Positions 13,571 to 19,208 of a stretch of 19,208 nt of DNA are shown in pieces. The first letter of the stretch is position 1; the number at the start of each line of letters is the position of its first letter. The translations under genes and the position numbers were made by a program. Where the stretch lies: positions 1 to 19,208 of the forward strand of contig DASTOB010000051.1 in NCBI GenBank assembly GCA_035720425.1, in the 5' to 3' direction. This DNA comes from DASTOB01 sp035720425. Its GTDB lineage: Bacteria > Chloroflexota > Limnocylindria > Limnocylindrales > CSP1-4. The notes under the pieces were generated by a model. It saw only the letters and a program-made list of their open reading frames with translations, searched no databases and was not told the DNA's origin.

Positions 13571-13646
13571 GCGGGAGTAGCTCAGTTGGCAGAGCGTCAG
13601 CCTTCCAAGCTGAATGTCGCGGGTTCGATCCCCGTCTCCCGCTCCA
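13571..13646 (+). tRNA. tRNA-Gly (anticodon TCC)
   Basis: A complete 76-nt cloverleaf with encoded CCA. The acceptor GCGGGAG pairs with CTCCCGC. The D-stem is GCTC/GAGC. The anticodon stem TCAGC/GCTGA encloses loop CTTCCAA with anticodon TCC at 13604-13606. The T-arm is GCGGG-TTCGATC-CCCGT. The TATAGT at 13527-13532 is a possible -10 element supplied by the cassette side. The first 39 nt are duplicated at 10830. The tRNA overlaps the 3' end of the opposite-strand methyltransferase gene by 50 bp. Confidence 0.98.
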
Positions 13647-14328
13647 CGCTCTCGGAGGCTCGCGCCTCCGGACGTATCTCGATCACGGCGTAGGGCCGCA
13701 CCCCAAGGACGCGCTCGTCGAGCACCCGATGCCGCGCCTGCCCGAGCCGCAGCCCGGCCGCCCGGGCAATTCGACCGACCTCCTCGGGTCCGTAGCCGGC
13801 GAATCGGACGTCGTAGACCCGCGCCTCGCCGCCCGGCCGGAGGACGCGATGGATCTCGCCGAAGGCGGCCACGGGATCGTCCCAGTGGTGGGCCGACAGC
13901 GTCGAGACGACGAGATCGATGGAGGCATGGTCGAATGGCAGCAACTCGGCCCGCCCATCGACCGACGTGAGGCCACGGTCGGTCGCGATGGCCCGCATGG
14001 CGGCCGACGGCTCGACACCCACGACCCTGGCGGCCGGCAGGAGGCGGCCGAGCTCCGCGAGCAGGCCGCCCGGGCCGGAGCCGACGTCGACGACGGTGGC
14101 CGGTGCGGCTCCGATCAGCCGAGCTGCGTCGGCCGCGGCGCGGCGATGGAGGCCGCCGAACAGCCCCGCTCCACGAGCGTATATCCGCTCGCCGTGTCGG
14201 CTGAACAGGCCTCCGTGTCGGTCGATCGCCCGAATGACGCGAACCACGAGGTCCCGCCGGAGGATCGCCCCGGCGACGACGCCCGCCGCTGCCAGAGCTG
14301 CGGTGGCGGTCGGGAGATTCCAGTGCAT
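13597..14328 (-). CDS. Class I SAM-dependent methyltransferase, membrane-anchored
   Basis: A 243-residue methyltransferase starting at ATG 14328 with GGCGGAGG (14339-14332) upstream. Residues 7-27 form a hydrophobic N-terminal segment (TATAALAAAGVVAGAILRRD), probably a membrane anchor. Motif I is TVVDVGSGPGGLLAEL (78-93), with VVGVEPSAAMRA (acidic residue binding the SAM ribose) and LLPFDHASIDLVVSTLSAHHW (motif II/III region). HRVLRPGGEARVYDVRF is typical of the Methyltransf_11/25 group. Its acceptor is unknown. It is the last gene of the copper/thiol operon, 26 bp after ccdA. Its last 17 codons are read antisense through the tRNA-Gly gene, giving the tail ETGIEPATFSLEG, and its stop codon lies inside the 43-bp duplicated segment. 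Confidence 0.85.
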   Translation of the reverse strand: MHWNLPTATAALAAAGVVAGAILRRDLVVRVIRAIDRHGGLFSRHGERIYARGAGLFGGLHRRAAADAARLIGAAPATVVDVGSGPGGLLAELGRLLPAARVVGVEPSAAMRAIATDRGLTSVDGRAELLPFDHASIDLVVSTLSAHHWDDPVAAFGEIHRVLRPGGEARVYDVRFAGYGPEEVGRIARAAGLRLGQARHRVLDERVLGVRPYAVIEIRPEARASESVERETGIEPATFSLEG

Positions 14329-14354
14329 CGAGCCTCCGCCGGGCCGTGCCGGGA

Positions 14355-15278
14355 TCAGAGCGTGTACAGCAGCGTGAGCGACATCCCGATGACGATGACG
14401 GCCAGGCCGAGCTTCACCCATCGTCCATGGGTCCCGTTCCAGCGCCCCAGCCGGCCGAGCACTCGACGGTCTGACACGCCGACGAGGAGCGCCGCGAGCG
14501 GCGCGATGTACGCGATCGTGTAGAGGTTGAGCAGCGCGAGGCCGGTCGGGCCGCCGCCCGAGGCGGACAGGACGGCGACGATGTCGAGGTAGATCGCGCC
14601 GGAGCACGGCACCGTGCAGATGCCGACGAGGATTCCTGCGACCAGCATGCCGCCGAGGCCGCCGCGCTCGACGGCGCGCTCGAGGCGGCCGTGCGTTCCG
14701 GCCGGCGCCACCATCGCCGGACCGAACCCGGGCAGGAAGACGTCCTTGAGCATCCACAACGCCATGAGCAGGGCGACGATTGCGGCGATCCGCGTCACGA
14801 AGTGGTCCTGGCCGAGCCAGCCGAGGAAGGCGAACAGGCCGAGGCCGATCACGAGGTACGTGATCCACACCGCACCGACATAGATCGAACCGGCACCGAG
14901 GAGGCGTCGTCGTGCCTCGTCCGCGGCGGCGCCGCCGGACGTCACGCGATTGGCCAGCGTCAGCGTGAACGTGGCAAACAGGACAAGCAGGGCGAACGCG
15001 CACGGGTTGAGGCCGTCGGCGACGCCGGATGCCAGCACGATCGGAACGGTGAGGCCACCGAACGCGGCGCTGTCGAACGGGCTGACGACGATCCATGCGG
15101 CCGACGTGAGCGCGACGGCCCCGAGCGCCGCGGCAAGGACGAGGGCCGGCATCGGGAGACCGAACAGGATCGGGCGGGCCGCGCCCGCCGACGGTCCTGC
15201 CCCCGCCGACGGCCCTAGGACAGGCGCGGCCGAAGCCGTCGGAGTCGGCGCGCCCGCCGGCTCATGGCAACTCGCCAC
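14355..15278 (-). CDS. ccdA: CcdA/DsbD-type thiol-disulfide membrane transporter
   Basis: A 307-residue polytopic protein of the CcdA/DsbD transmembrane family, starting at GTG 15278, 3 nt after the cupredoxin stop. After an Ala/Pro/Gly-rich N-terminus (about 1-37) come roughly seven hydrophobic helices. The two conserved redox cysteines appear in GVADGLNPCAFALLVL (Cys93) and GICTVPCSGAIYL (Cys225, with an additional Cys221). Family role: moving reducing equivalents from cytoplasmic thioredoxin across the membrane to reduce extracytoplasmic thiols, as in cytochrome c or CuA maturation. Here the adjacent upstream gene encodes a cupredoxin with a C-x-x-C-C motif whose thiols would need to be reduced for copper loading, so that protein is the likely client (inference). 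The C-terminal helix (GRWVKLGLAVIVIGMSLTLLYTL) is intact. Confidence 0.87.
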   Translation of the reverse strand: MASCHEPAGAPTPTASAAPVLGPSAGAGPSAGAARPILFGLPMPALVLAAALGAVALTSAAWIVVSPFDSAAFGGLTVPIVLASGVADGLNPCAFALLVLFATFTLTLANRVTSGGAAADEARRRLLGAGSIYVGAVWITYLVIGLGLFAFLGWLGQDHFVTRIAAIVALLMALWMLKDVFLPGFGPAMVAPAGTHGRLERAVERGGLGGMLVAGILVGICTVPCSGAIYLDIVAVLSASGGGPTGLALLNLYTIAYIAPLAALLVGVSDRRVLGRLGRWNGTHGRWVKLGLAVIVIGMSLTLLYTL

Positions 15279-15281
15279 CGA

Positions 15282-15806
15282 TCAGGCCTCGACGCGGACC
15301 GTGCCCCGCATCGTCGGGTTCGCCCGACCCCCGCAGCACGTGTCGCAGAAGATCTCGTACGTGCCCGGTTCGGTCGGGGCGGTGAAGGTGACGCTGACAC
15401 GCGACGAGGCCACGGCATCGGCGCCGGGGAGCTCGACGGCGAGACCAAGGTCCTCGCTGTTGAGCGTGTGGACGCCGCGCTCGAGGTGGAGCGAACTGTC
15501 CCGGGTCCAGAAGTCGAGCGTCACCTCCTGGCCCGCCGCGACGACGATCTCCTTCGGCGTGAAGCCGGCCATCGATGCCTGGACGCCGATCGCGCCGTCC
15601 GCGGCGGATCCGCGTGGAGCGACGAAGTCACCGAACGCGAGCCACCCACCGACGCCCAGGACCGCCACGGCGATCGCGCCGAACAGGACCTGTCCGAGGC
15701 GGCGGCGACGCGGGTCGGGGTTGCCGGCGGGTGGGGCCGGCTCGCGGCGAGCGCGATCTCGCTCCGCCGCGCGACGGGTGCGCCGCGGAGCCACGGGGCC
15801 GGTCAC
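15282..15806 (-). CDS. Membrane-anchored cupredoxin with CuA-like CxxCC motif
   Basis: A 174-residue protein. The start is taken as GTG 15806 because it overlaps the preceding stop (GTGA) and gives a short Arg-rich cytoplasmic N-terminus before one TM helix (38-58, LGQVLFGAIAVAVLGVGGWLA). The C-terminal domain is a cupredoxin: GVQASMAGFTPKEIVVAAGQEVTLDFWTRDSSLHLERGVHTL, then VSVTFTAPTEPGTYEIFCDTCCGGRANPTMRGTVRV. Cys154 and Cys158 are spaced like the two CuA cysteines of cytochrome oxidase subunit II, and Met166 sits near the CuA Met. The expected His after the second Cys is absent (Ala/Asn). His107 and His113 are upstream candidates. It should be extracytoplasmic, binding copper for electron transfer or copper delivery. 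Its operon with CcdA and a Met-rich protein supports copper handling. Confidence 0.8.
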   Translation of the reverse strand: MTGPVAPRRTRRAAERDRARREPAPPAGNPDPRRRRLGQVLFGAIAVAVLGVGGWLAFGDFVAPRGSAADGAIGVQASMAGFTPKEIVVAAGQEVTLDFWTRDSSLHLERGVHTLNSEDLGLAVELPGADAVASSRVSVTFTAPTEPGTYEIFCDTCCGGRANPTMRGTVRVEA

Positions 15807-16093
15807 CGCGTGCGGTCGGAGGATGGCAGGCCGTGATGGGAGCGGTGCAGTTCCGGCGACATCCAGTCGCCGCCCATCCCGCCGCCGCCCATCATCGAGC
15901 CGCCGCCCATCCCGCCGCCCATCCCGCCGCCCATCCCGCCGCCCATCGAGCCGCCGCCGCTCATCATCGCTGCGGCTCGGGCGTCCCAGGCCGGCGCCGC
16001 CGCGTCCCTTCCGAGGATCGTGGCCGCAGCGCCCAACAACACGCCCACGGCAAGTGCGCCGGCAATGAGCGCGCCGGCAAGTCTGGTCGTCAT
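15803..16093 (-). CDS. Met/Gly-rich exported or membrane-anchored small protein
   Basis: A 96-residue protein starting at ATG 16093, overlapping the preceding SHOCT gene stop (ATGA). Residues 5-27 (LAGALIAGALAVGVLLGAAATIL) form a signal peptide or single TM anchor. After AAPAWDARAAA comes a run of MGGG units flanked by MMSGGGS and SMMGGGGMGGDWM, then MSPELHRSHHGLPSSDRTR with three histidines. I do not recognise a named family. Methionines spaced in glycine, followed by a His-rich tail, resemble periplasmic Cu(I)/Ag(I)-binding peptides, and the neighbours (cupredoxin, CcdA) favour copper binding; this is inference. The repeat region is encoded by perfect 12-bp DNA repeats, so low complexity could also reflect slippage. 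Confidence 0.75.
   Translation of the reverse strand: MTTRLAGALIAGALAVGVLLGAAATILGRDAAAPAWDARAAAMMSGGGSMGGGMGGGMGGGMGGGSMMGGGGMGGDWMSPELHRSHHGLPSSDRTR
15900..15947 (-). repeat. Four perfect 12-bp tandem repeats encoding Met-Gly-Gly-Gly
   Basis: The plus-strand unit CCGCCGCCCATC occurs four times without error (15900-15911, 15912-15923, 15924-15935, 15936-15947). On the coding minus strand each unit reads GATGGGCGGCGG and yields Gly-Met-Gly-Gly units. The length is a multiple of three, so copy-number changes keep the frame and add or remove methionines. Confidence 0.9.
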
Positions 16094-16335
16094 CGTGGTG
16101 ACTCCTGTGACGGCACGCCGAGGACCTCCCTGGCGCGCTCGAACTCCGCCTCGCTGATCTCGCCGCGCGCGAACCGCGCCCGAAGGATGGCGAGCGCATC
16201 CTCCGTCGGCGTGCGGTCGTGCGACGGCTGGACGATGAGCCACACGAGGAACAGCAATGCCGCGACCCAGACGAACATCCAGATCCAGCCCGCGGCGCCG
16301 ATCATCATGGCGAGGCCTCCGATCCGACCGGTCAT
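16090..16335 (-). CDS. SHOCT-domain membrane protein
   Basis: An 81-residue protein starting at ATG 16335; an in-frame TTG at 16341 is less likely. It has one TM segment rich in Trp and Met (about 10-36, MMIGAAGWIWMFVWVAALLFLVWLIVQ). A SHOCT-type short C-terminal domain follows: DALAILRARFARGEISEAEFERAREVLG, matching the consensus 'L..R.A.GEI...EY...K..L'. SHOCT proteins are small and of uncertain function, thought to aid oligomerisation or membrane association. Similar small TM-SHOCT proteins are frequent next to copper and heavy-metal genes. It is first in the five-gene minus-strand operon and overlaps the Met-rich gene by 4 nt. Its promoter must lie in the 163-bp divergent region shared with the response regulator. 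Confidence 0.85.
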   Translation of the reverse strand: MTGRIGGLAMMIGAAGWIWMFVWVAALLFLVWLIVQPSHDRTPTEDALAILRARFARGEISEAEFERAREVLGVPSQESPR

Positions 16336-16498
16336 ACCCAACCGGCCAGGTTCGACGCTAGCCCCGGCGACACGCGAAATCCATGGAGCGCGGCTCTCGA
16401 TCCGATCAAGGTTCGGTCAAGGGAGCCGATCCAGCGTTCGGCCGGGGCAGGGGACCCGGCCGTCGTCGCTCGACACCGTGTACCGTTCGTTCGCGGAA
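16336..16498. promoter_or_regulatory. Divergent control region between the copper-type operon and the two-component system
   Basis: 163 bp between the SHOCT start (minus) and the response regulator start (plus). TCAAGG occurs at 16406-16411 and again at 16417-16422. That 11-bp direct-repeat spacing is typical of OmpR/PhoB-family binding boxes. On the minus strand the same bases read CCTTGA twice and include TTGACC, a possible -35 element for the operon. For the response regulator TACCGT (16481-16486) is a weak -10 candidate. Binding by the adjacent response regulator is inferred. Confidence 0.55.
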
Positions 16499-17185
16499 AT
16501 GACTGGGCAATCGGCCGCGACAACGGGTGCGCCGTCGGTCCTCGTGATCGACGACGAGCGGCCCATCCTCGAGCTCGTCCGCGGCTATCTCGAGCGCGAG
16601 GGGTACGCCGTGACGATCGCCGACGACGGTGCGGCCGGTCTCGAGTCGGCGCGGTCCGGCCGTCCCGACGTCGTGGTCCTCGACGTCATGCTCCCCGGAC
16701 TCGACGGGTTCGAGGTCCTGCGCAGGCTTCGGACCTTTTCGGACGCCTACGTGATCATGCTGACGGCCCGGTCCGAGGAGGTCGACCGCGTCGTCGGGCT
16801 GTCGATCGGTGCGGACGACTACCTCGTCAAGCCGTTCAGCCCGCGCGAGCTCGTGGCACGCGTGAAGGCGCTCCTGCGCAGACCGCGATCGGGCGCCGCG
16901 CGGCTTCCGTCCGGACTGACCGTCGATCCGGCGCGTCGCACCGTGAGCGTGCGCGGATCCACCGTGGCCCTGACGGCGACCGAATTCGACCTGCTCGCAC
17001 TGCTGGCCCGCGAGCCGGGGGTGGTCGTCACCCGCCCGGAGCTCCTCGCGGGCGTCTGGGGACCCGAGTTCGTCGGCGACGACCACCTCGTCGACGTCCA
17101 CGTCGCGAACCTCCGGCGCAAGATCGGCGGCGGCTTCATCGAGACGGTTCGAGGGGTCGGGTATCGGCTGGCGGAGGAGCGCTGA
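16499..17185 (+). CDS. OmpR/PhoB-family response regulator
   Basis: A 228-residue response regulator starting at ATG 16499. The receiver domain (13-124) has the acidic pair Asp18/Asp19 in VIDDERP, the phosphoacceptor Asp62 in VVLDVMLPGLDG, Thr89 in IMLTAR and Lys111 in DYLVKPF. The winged-helix output domain (about 134-228) shows LTATEFDLLALLAREPGVVVTRPELLAGVWG and the recognition/wing region VDVHVANLRRKIGGGFIETVRGVGYRL, typical of OmpR/PhoB DNA-binding domains. The histidine kinase gene starts on the next base after its stop. It is divergent from the SHOCT/Met-rich/cupredoxin/CcdA operon, and the 11-bp-spaced direct repeat upstream fits autoregulation and control of that operon. The signal is unknown; copper or thiol stress is the contextual guess. 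Confidence 0.94.
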   Translation: MTGQSAATTGAPSVLVIDDERPILELVRGYLEREGYAVTIADDGAAGLESARSGRPDVVVLDVMLPGLDGFEVLRRLRTFSDAYVIMLTARSEEVDRVVGLSIGADDYLVKPFSPRELVARVKALLRRPRSGAARLPSGLTVDPARRTVSVRGSTVALTATEFDLLALLAREPGVVVTRPELLAGVWGPEFVGDDHLVDVHVANLRRKIGGGFIETVRGVGYRLAEER

Positions 17186-18280
17186 GTGCGCGGGCCCCAG
17201 TCGCTTCGAGCGAGGCTCGTCGTCGCCAACCTCATCGTCGTCGGTGTGGCGCTCGGAACGGTCCTCGTGGCGGTCAGCCTCGTCGGACCCGGCTACTTCG
17301 CGGAGGCGATGGGCCACCCGCCGGACGATCCCGCCGGTCAGGAGATGGACGCCGCGACGCTGGCGGCCTTCGGCGAGGCGGTCCGCACGGCGCTTATCGC
17401 CGCGCTCGTCGTCGCGATCGCGGTGGCGATCGCCGTCGCCCTCGCGGTGTCGACCCGGATTGCCGGACCGATCACGCGCCTGGCCGCCGGCGCCCGTCGG
17501 ATCGCCGGCGGCCACTACGCCGAGCGTGTCCCGACGGCGGGCGAGGGCGAGGTGGCGGACCTCGCCGCGTCGTTCAACGCAATGACATCGTCATTGGAGG
17601 CGACCGAGCAGCGTCGGCTGCGACTCGTCGGCGACGTCGCCCACGAGTTGCGCACGCCACTCGCGACGCTCGACGGGTACCTCGAGGGGCTCGAGGACGG
17701 CGTCGTGGAGCCCGAGGCGGGGACGTGGCGCCTGCTGCGGCGCGAGACCGCGCGCCTGAACCGGATGGTCGGTGACCTGCAGGATCTGTGGCGGGCCGAG
17801 GCCGGCGACCTGCCGCTCAGGTTGGAACCGGTCGACGTCTCCGCGGTGGCGCGCGACGCGGTCGACCGGGCCAAGGCCGCACCCGGCAGCCATGAGCCCG
17901 ACGTTCGCCTCGATGCGCCTGACGGCCTCCTGGCCGTGGTCGACCGCGACCGCCTGGCCCAGATTCTCGACAACTACCTGTCGAACGCGCTGCGCTACGC
18001 GCCGGAGGGATCGCCGGTTGTCGTCCGCGTGGCCGACCGACCGGGCGAGATCGTCGTCGCAGTATCCGATCGCGGTCCTGGCCTGACGGCCGAACAGCGC
18101 GCCTCCGTGTTCGAGCGCTTCTACCGCATCGATCCGTCCCGCTCCCGAGCCCTCGGCGGGGCCGGGATCGGCCTCGCGATCGCTCGAGCACTCGCGGAGG
18201 CGATGCGTGGCCGGGTGTGGGCCGAATCCGATGGTCCCGGGCGTGGCTCGACGTTCTTCGTGGCCGTTCCGCGGGCCTGA
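17186..18280 (+). CDS. Membrane sensor histidine kinase (HAMP, HisKA, HATPase)
   Basis: A 364-residue kinase starting at GTG 17186, immediately after the response regulator stop. It has two TM helices (about 9-34 and 68-89) separated by a short extracytoplasmic loop of about 33 residues (GPGYFAEAMGHPPDDPAGQEMDAATLAAFGEA), then HAMP (STRIAGPITRLAAGARRIAGGHYAERVPTAGEGEVADLAASFNAM). The HisKA motif is VGDVAHELRTPLATL with phospho-acceptor His153. The ATPase domain has the N-box LDNYLSNALRYAPEG, G1 VSDRGPGL, F-box VFERFYRID and G2 GGAGIGLAIARAL. The sensing loop contains one His and two Met, too little to call a metal site with confidence. A small loop of this size is common in kinases that sense the membrane or a small ligand. 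Confidence 0.94.
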   Translation: MRGPQSLRARLVVANLIVVGVALGTVLVAVSLVGPGYFAEAMGHPPDDPAGQEMDAATLAAFGEAVRTALIAALVVAIAVAIAVALAVSTRIAGPITRLAAGARRIAGGHYAERVPTAGEGEVADLAASFNAMTSSLEATEQRRLRLVGDVAHELRTPLATLDGYLEGLEDGVVEPEAGTWRLLRRETARLNRMVGDLQDLWRAEAGDLPLRLEPVDVSAVARDAVDRAKAAPGSHEPDVRLDAPDGLLAVVDRDRLAQILDNYLSNALRYAPEGSPVVVRVADRPGEIVVAVSDRGPGLTAEQRASVFERFYRIDPSRSRALGGAGIGLAIARALAEAMRGRVWAESDGPGRGSTFFVAVPRA

Positions 18281-18316
18281 GCCGAGCGCGCTGCGGGTCT
18301 GCCGGCGCCGTCCCGC

Positions 18317-19117
18317 TCAGCCGGCGCGCGTGCGTGCGACCCAGGCGACGAGCGGGATGAGCAGCATCGGGACCTCGAGCGCGGAGTAGAGCAGGCCGCC
18401 GCCGCGCGAGTTGAGGACCGACGTCAGCCAGTCCGCCCAGAGCGAGCCGAACGGGACCGACAGCGCGAGGAGCCCACCGGCCGCGACCCACCACGAACGC
18501 CGGTTCGCCCCGAACAGGGCGAACGGCGCGAGGCTCGGCTTGAGCAGGACGAACACCGCCGGCCAGCGCCACGCGGTCGCGAGCGCGAGCGCGGCGACGC
18601 ACCAGATGACGGGATTGCCGGTCCACGTCTTGAGCAGCGTCGTCGGCCAGGCGATGCACAGGGCGATGAGCGGCCACGCCTCCGGTCGGGGCCGAAGCCG
18701 CACGATCGCCGCCGCCGTCGCGCCGATCGGCAGCGCCCACCACAGCGCGGCGGCGACGGCCGCGGGCAGCACGGCGAAGGGGACGAACAGCACGAGGCCG
18801 AACGGGGGATACAGCACGTCGCCGGCGACGATCTCGTACGGCCCGGTGAGCTGGCGCGGCTCGAAGTAGGCCCCGCCGGCGAGCCATCGCGCGGCGACGT
18901 CGCGATACAGGACGTAGTCGACGCCGACCGGCTGTTCGAGCGGATCCGGAATCGCGAGCACGAACAGGAGGGGCAGGGCGAACACAGCGACCGACAGCGC
19001 GGCCGCGACCGTGCGCGTGCGCGTCCGCGTCGATCCGTGGGATGGTCCGAGCGACGGGAACCTCACGCGTCGAGCATGAGGGAGGCCGGCGTCGGCTGCC
19101 AGTCGTCCGGCGTTCAT
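18317..19117 (-). CDS. GT87-like polytopic membrane protein (putative mannosyl-type glycosyltransferase)
   Basis: A 266-residue membrane protein if started at ATG 19117. A GTG at 19186 would give 289 residues, and a GTG inside ARRVRFPSLG would give a shorter form that begins just before the first TM helix, so the start is uncertain. The pattern VDYVLYRDVAARWLAGGAYFEP followed by VLYPPFGLVLFVPFAVLP resembles the first periplasmic loop of GT87/GT-C enzymes, where an early Asp is catalytic. Further helices follow (LWWALPIGATAAAIVRL, LIALCIAWPTTLL, VIWCVAALALATAW, VFVLLKPSLAPFALFG, LLALSVPFGSLWADWL). It is shorter than the usual 400-residue family members, so it may be a reduced form. It converges on the kinase gene with 36 bp between stops. 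Confidence 0.65.
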   Translation of the reverse strand: MNAGRLAADAGLPHARRVRFPSLGPSHGSTRTRTRTVAAALSVAVFALPLLFVLAIPDPLEQPVGVDYVLYRDVAARWLAGGAYFEPRQLTGPYEIVAGDVLYPPFGLVLFVPFAVLPAAVAAALWWALPIGATAAAIVRLRPRPEAWPLIALCIAWPTTLLKTWTGNPVIWCVAALALATAWRWPAVFVLLKPSLAPFALFGANRRSWWVAAGGLLALSVPFGSLWADWLTSVLNSRGGGLLYSALEVPMLLIPLVAWVARTRAG

Positions 19118-19208
19118 GCCAGTCGTCCGCTCGGTCCGGCGAGCGCGCCGCCCTCGTACGCCCGCGCGCCGCTCGGTCCGGGACACTCACGTGTGCGCCG
19201 AATCGTCA

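Larger units (their letters stand above)
10826..13609. mobile_element. Putative integrated cassette flanked by 43-bp direct repeats of tRNA-Gly
   Basis: A perfect 43-bp direct repeat (10826-10868 and 13567-13609) covers 4 nt of upstream sequence plus the first 39 nt of tRNA-Gly(TCC), ending one base beyond the anticodon loop. Only the right copy continues into the tRNA 3' half. The repeat-to-repeat period is 2741 bp. The interior has a visibly lower GC content and carries a MerR regulator and a three-gene divergent operon. This is the footprint expected of site-specific integration at an anticodon-loop core, with the element carrying the 5' half of the tRNA. No integrase or excisionase gene is present, so it is either a relic or a cassette moved in trans. 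A rearrangement that duplicated the tRNA end is an alternative. Confidence 0.6.

Noticed and set aside
14329..15096. N-terminal extension of the methyltransferase into the long upstream open frame
   Set aside because: The upstream part overlaps ccdA in another frame and is low-complexity Arg/Pro; the ATG at 14328 has a good Shine-Dalgarno.
15860..15970. CRISPR-like array
   Set aside because: The repeats are 12 bp, directly adjacent without spacers, and encode Met-Gly-Gly-Gly in frame; this is a coding minisatellite.
15807..16199. Longer cupredoxin with an Arg/Gly-rich N-terminus
   Set aside because: That stretch is the shadow of the Met/Gly-rich gene in another frame; the GTG at 15806 overlaps that gene's stop, as elsewhere in the operon.
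18281..18330. Bidirectional terminator between the kinase and the GT87-like gene
   Set aside because: GCCGGC occurs twice and could form a 6-bp stem, but the loop is long, no T-tracts flank it and it overlaps the coding end, so support is too weak.

Overview
The window is about 19.2 kb of very GC-rich bacterial DNA with almost no intergenic space, frequent GTG starts and many ATGA/GTGA stop-start overlaps. The gene set (glgP/glgA, a succinylase-type dapB-dapA-dapD operon, a GT87-like membrane protein, OmpR-type two-component system, CcdA plus cupredoxin) and the codon usage would fit an uncultured Chloroflexota (Limnocylindria-like) or a high-GC actinobacterial relative. That assignment is an inference; there is no rRNA here to settle it.

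Layout. 1-2333: divergent glycogen genes, a glgP fragment running off the left edge on the minus strand and glgA on the plus strand. 2314-3231: an alpha/beta hydrolase, minus strand. 3297-3686: a protein with two ACT-like halves. 3751-3980: an unusual leader region with a 31-codon leader ORF containing Lys-Lys-Lys, several strong inverted repeats and a sequestered Shine-Dalgarno. 3981-7973: a lysine operon, dapB-dapA-dapD-'lysA'. 8006-10772: a GNAT acetyltransferase, a translationally coupled FMN alpha-hydroxy-acid oxidase/dehydrogenase, and a two-TM protein.

10826-13609 is an apparent insertion into a tRNA-Gly(TCC) gene. The first 39 nt of the tRNA, plus 4 nt upstream, occur at both ends as a perfect 43-bp direct repeat. 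The complete tRNA is only at the right end. Between the copies lie a MerR regulator and, divergently, a DUF2269-like/DoxX/SRPBCC operon of visibly lower GC. No integrase is present.

13597-16335 (minus strand) is a tightly packed operon: SHOCT membrane protein, Met/Gly-rich exported protein, membrane-anchored cupredoxin with a CuA-like CxxCC motif, CcdA-type thiol transporter and a SAM methyltransferase. The 3' end of the methyltransferase gene is antisense to the tRNA. A divergent OmpR-type response regulator and histidine kinase follow (16499-18280), with an 11-bp-spaced direct repeat in the shared promoter region. I infer a copper or redox-stress module controlled by this two-component system. 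A GT87-like membrane protein (minus strand) closes the window.

The most interesting candidate system is the dap leader. The sequence is consistent with ribosome-mediated attenuation of lysine biosynthesis: three consecutive Lys codons in the leader peptide, followed by four alternating complementary segments, the last of which contains the dapB ribosome binding site.
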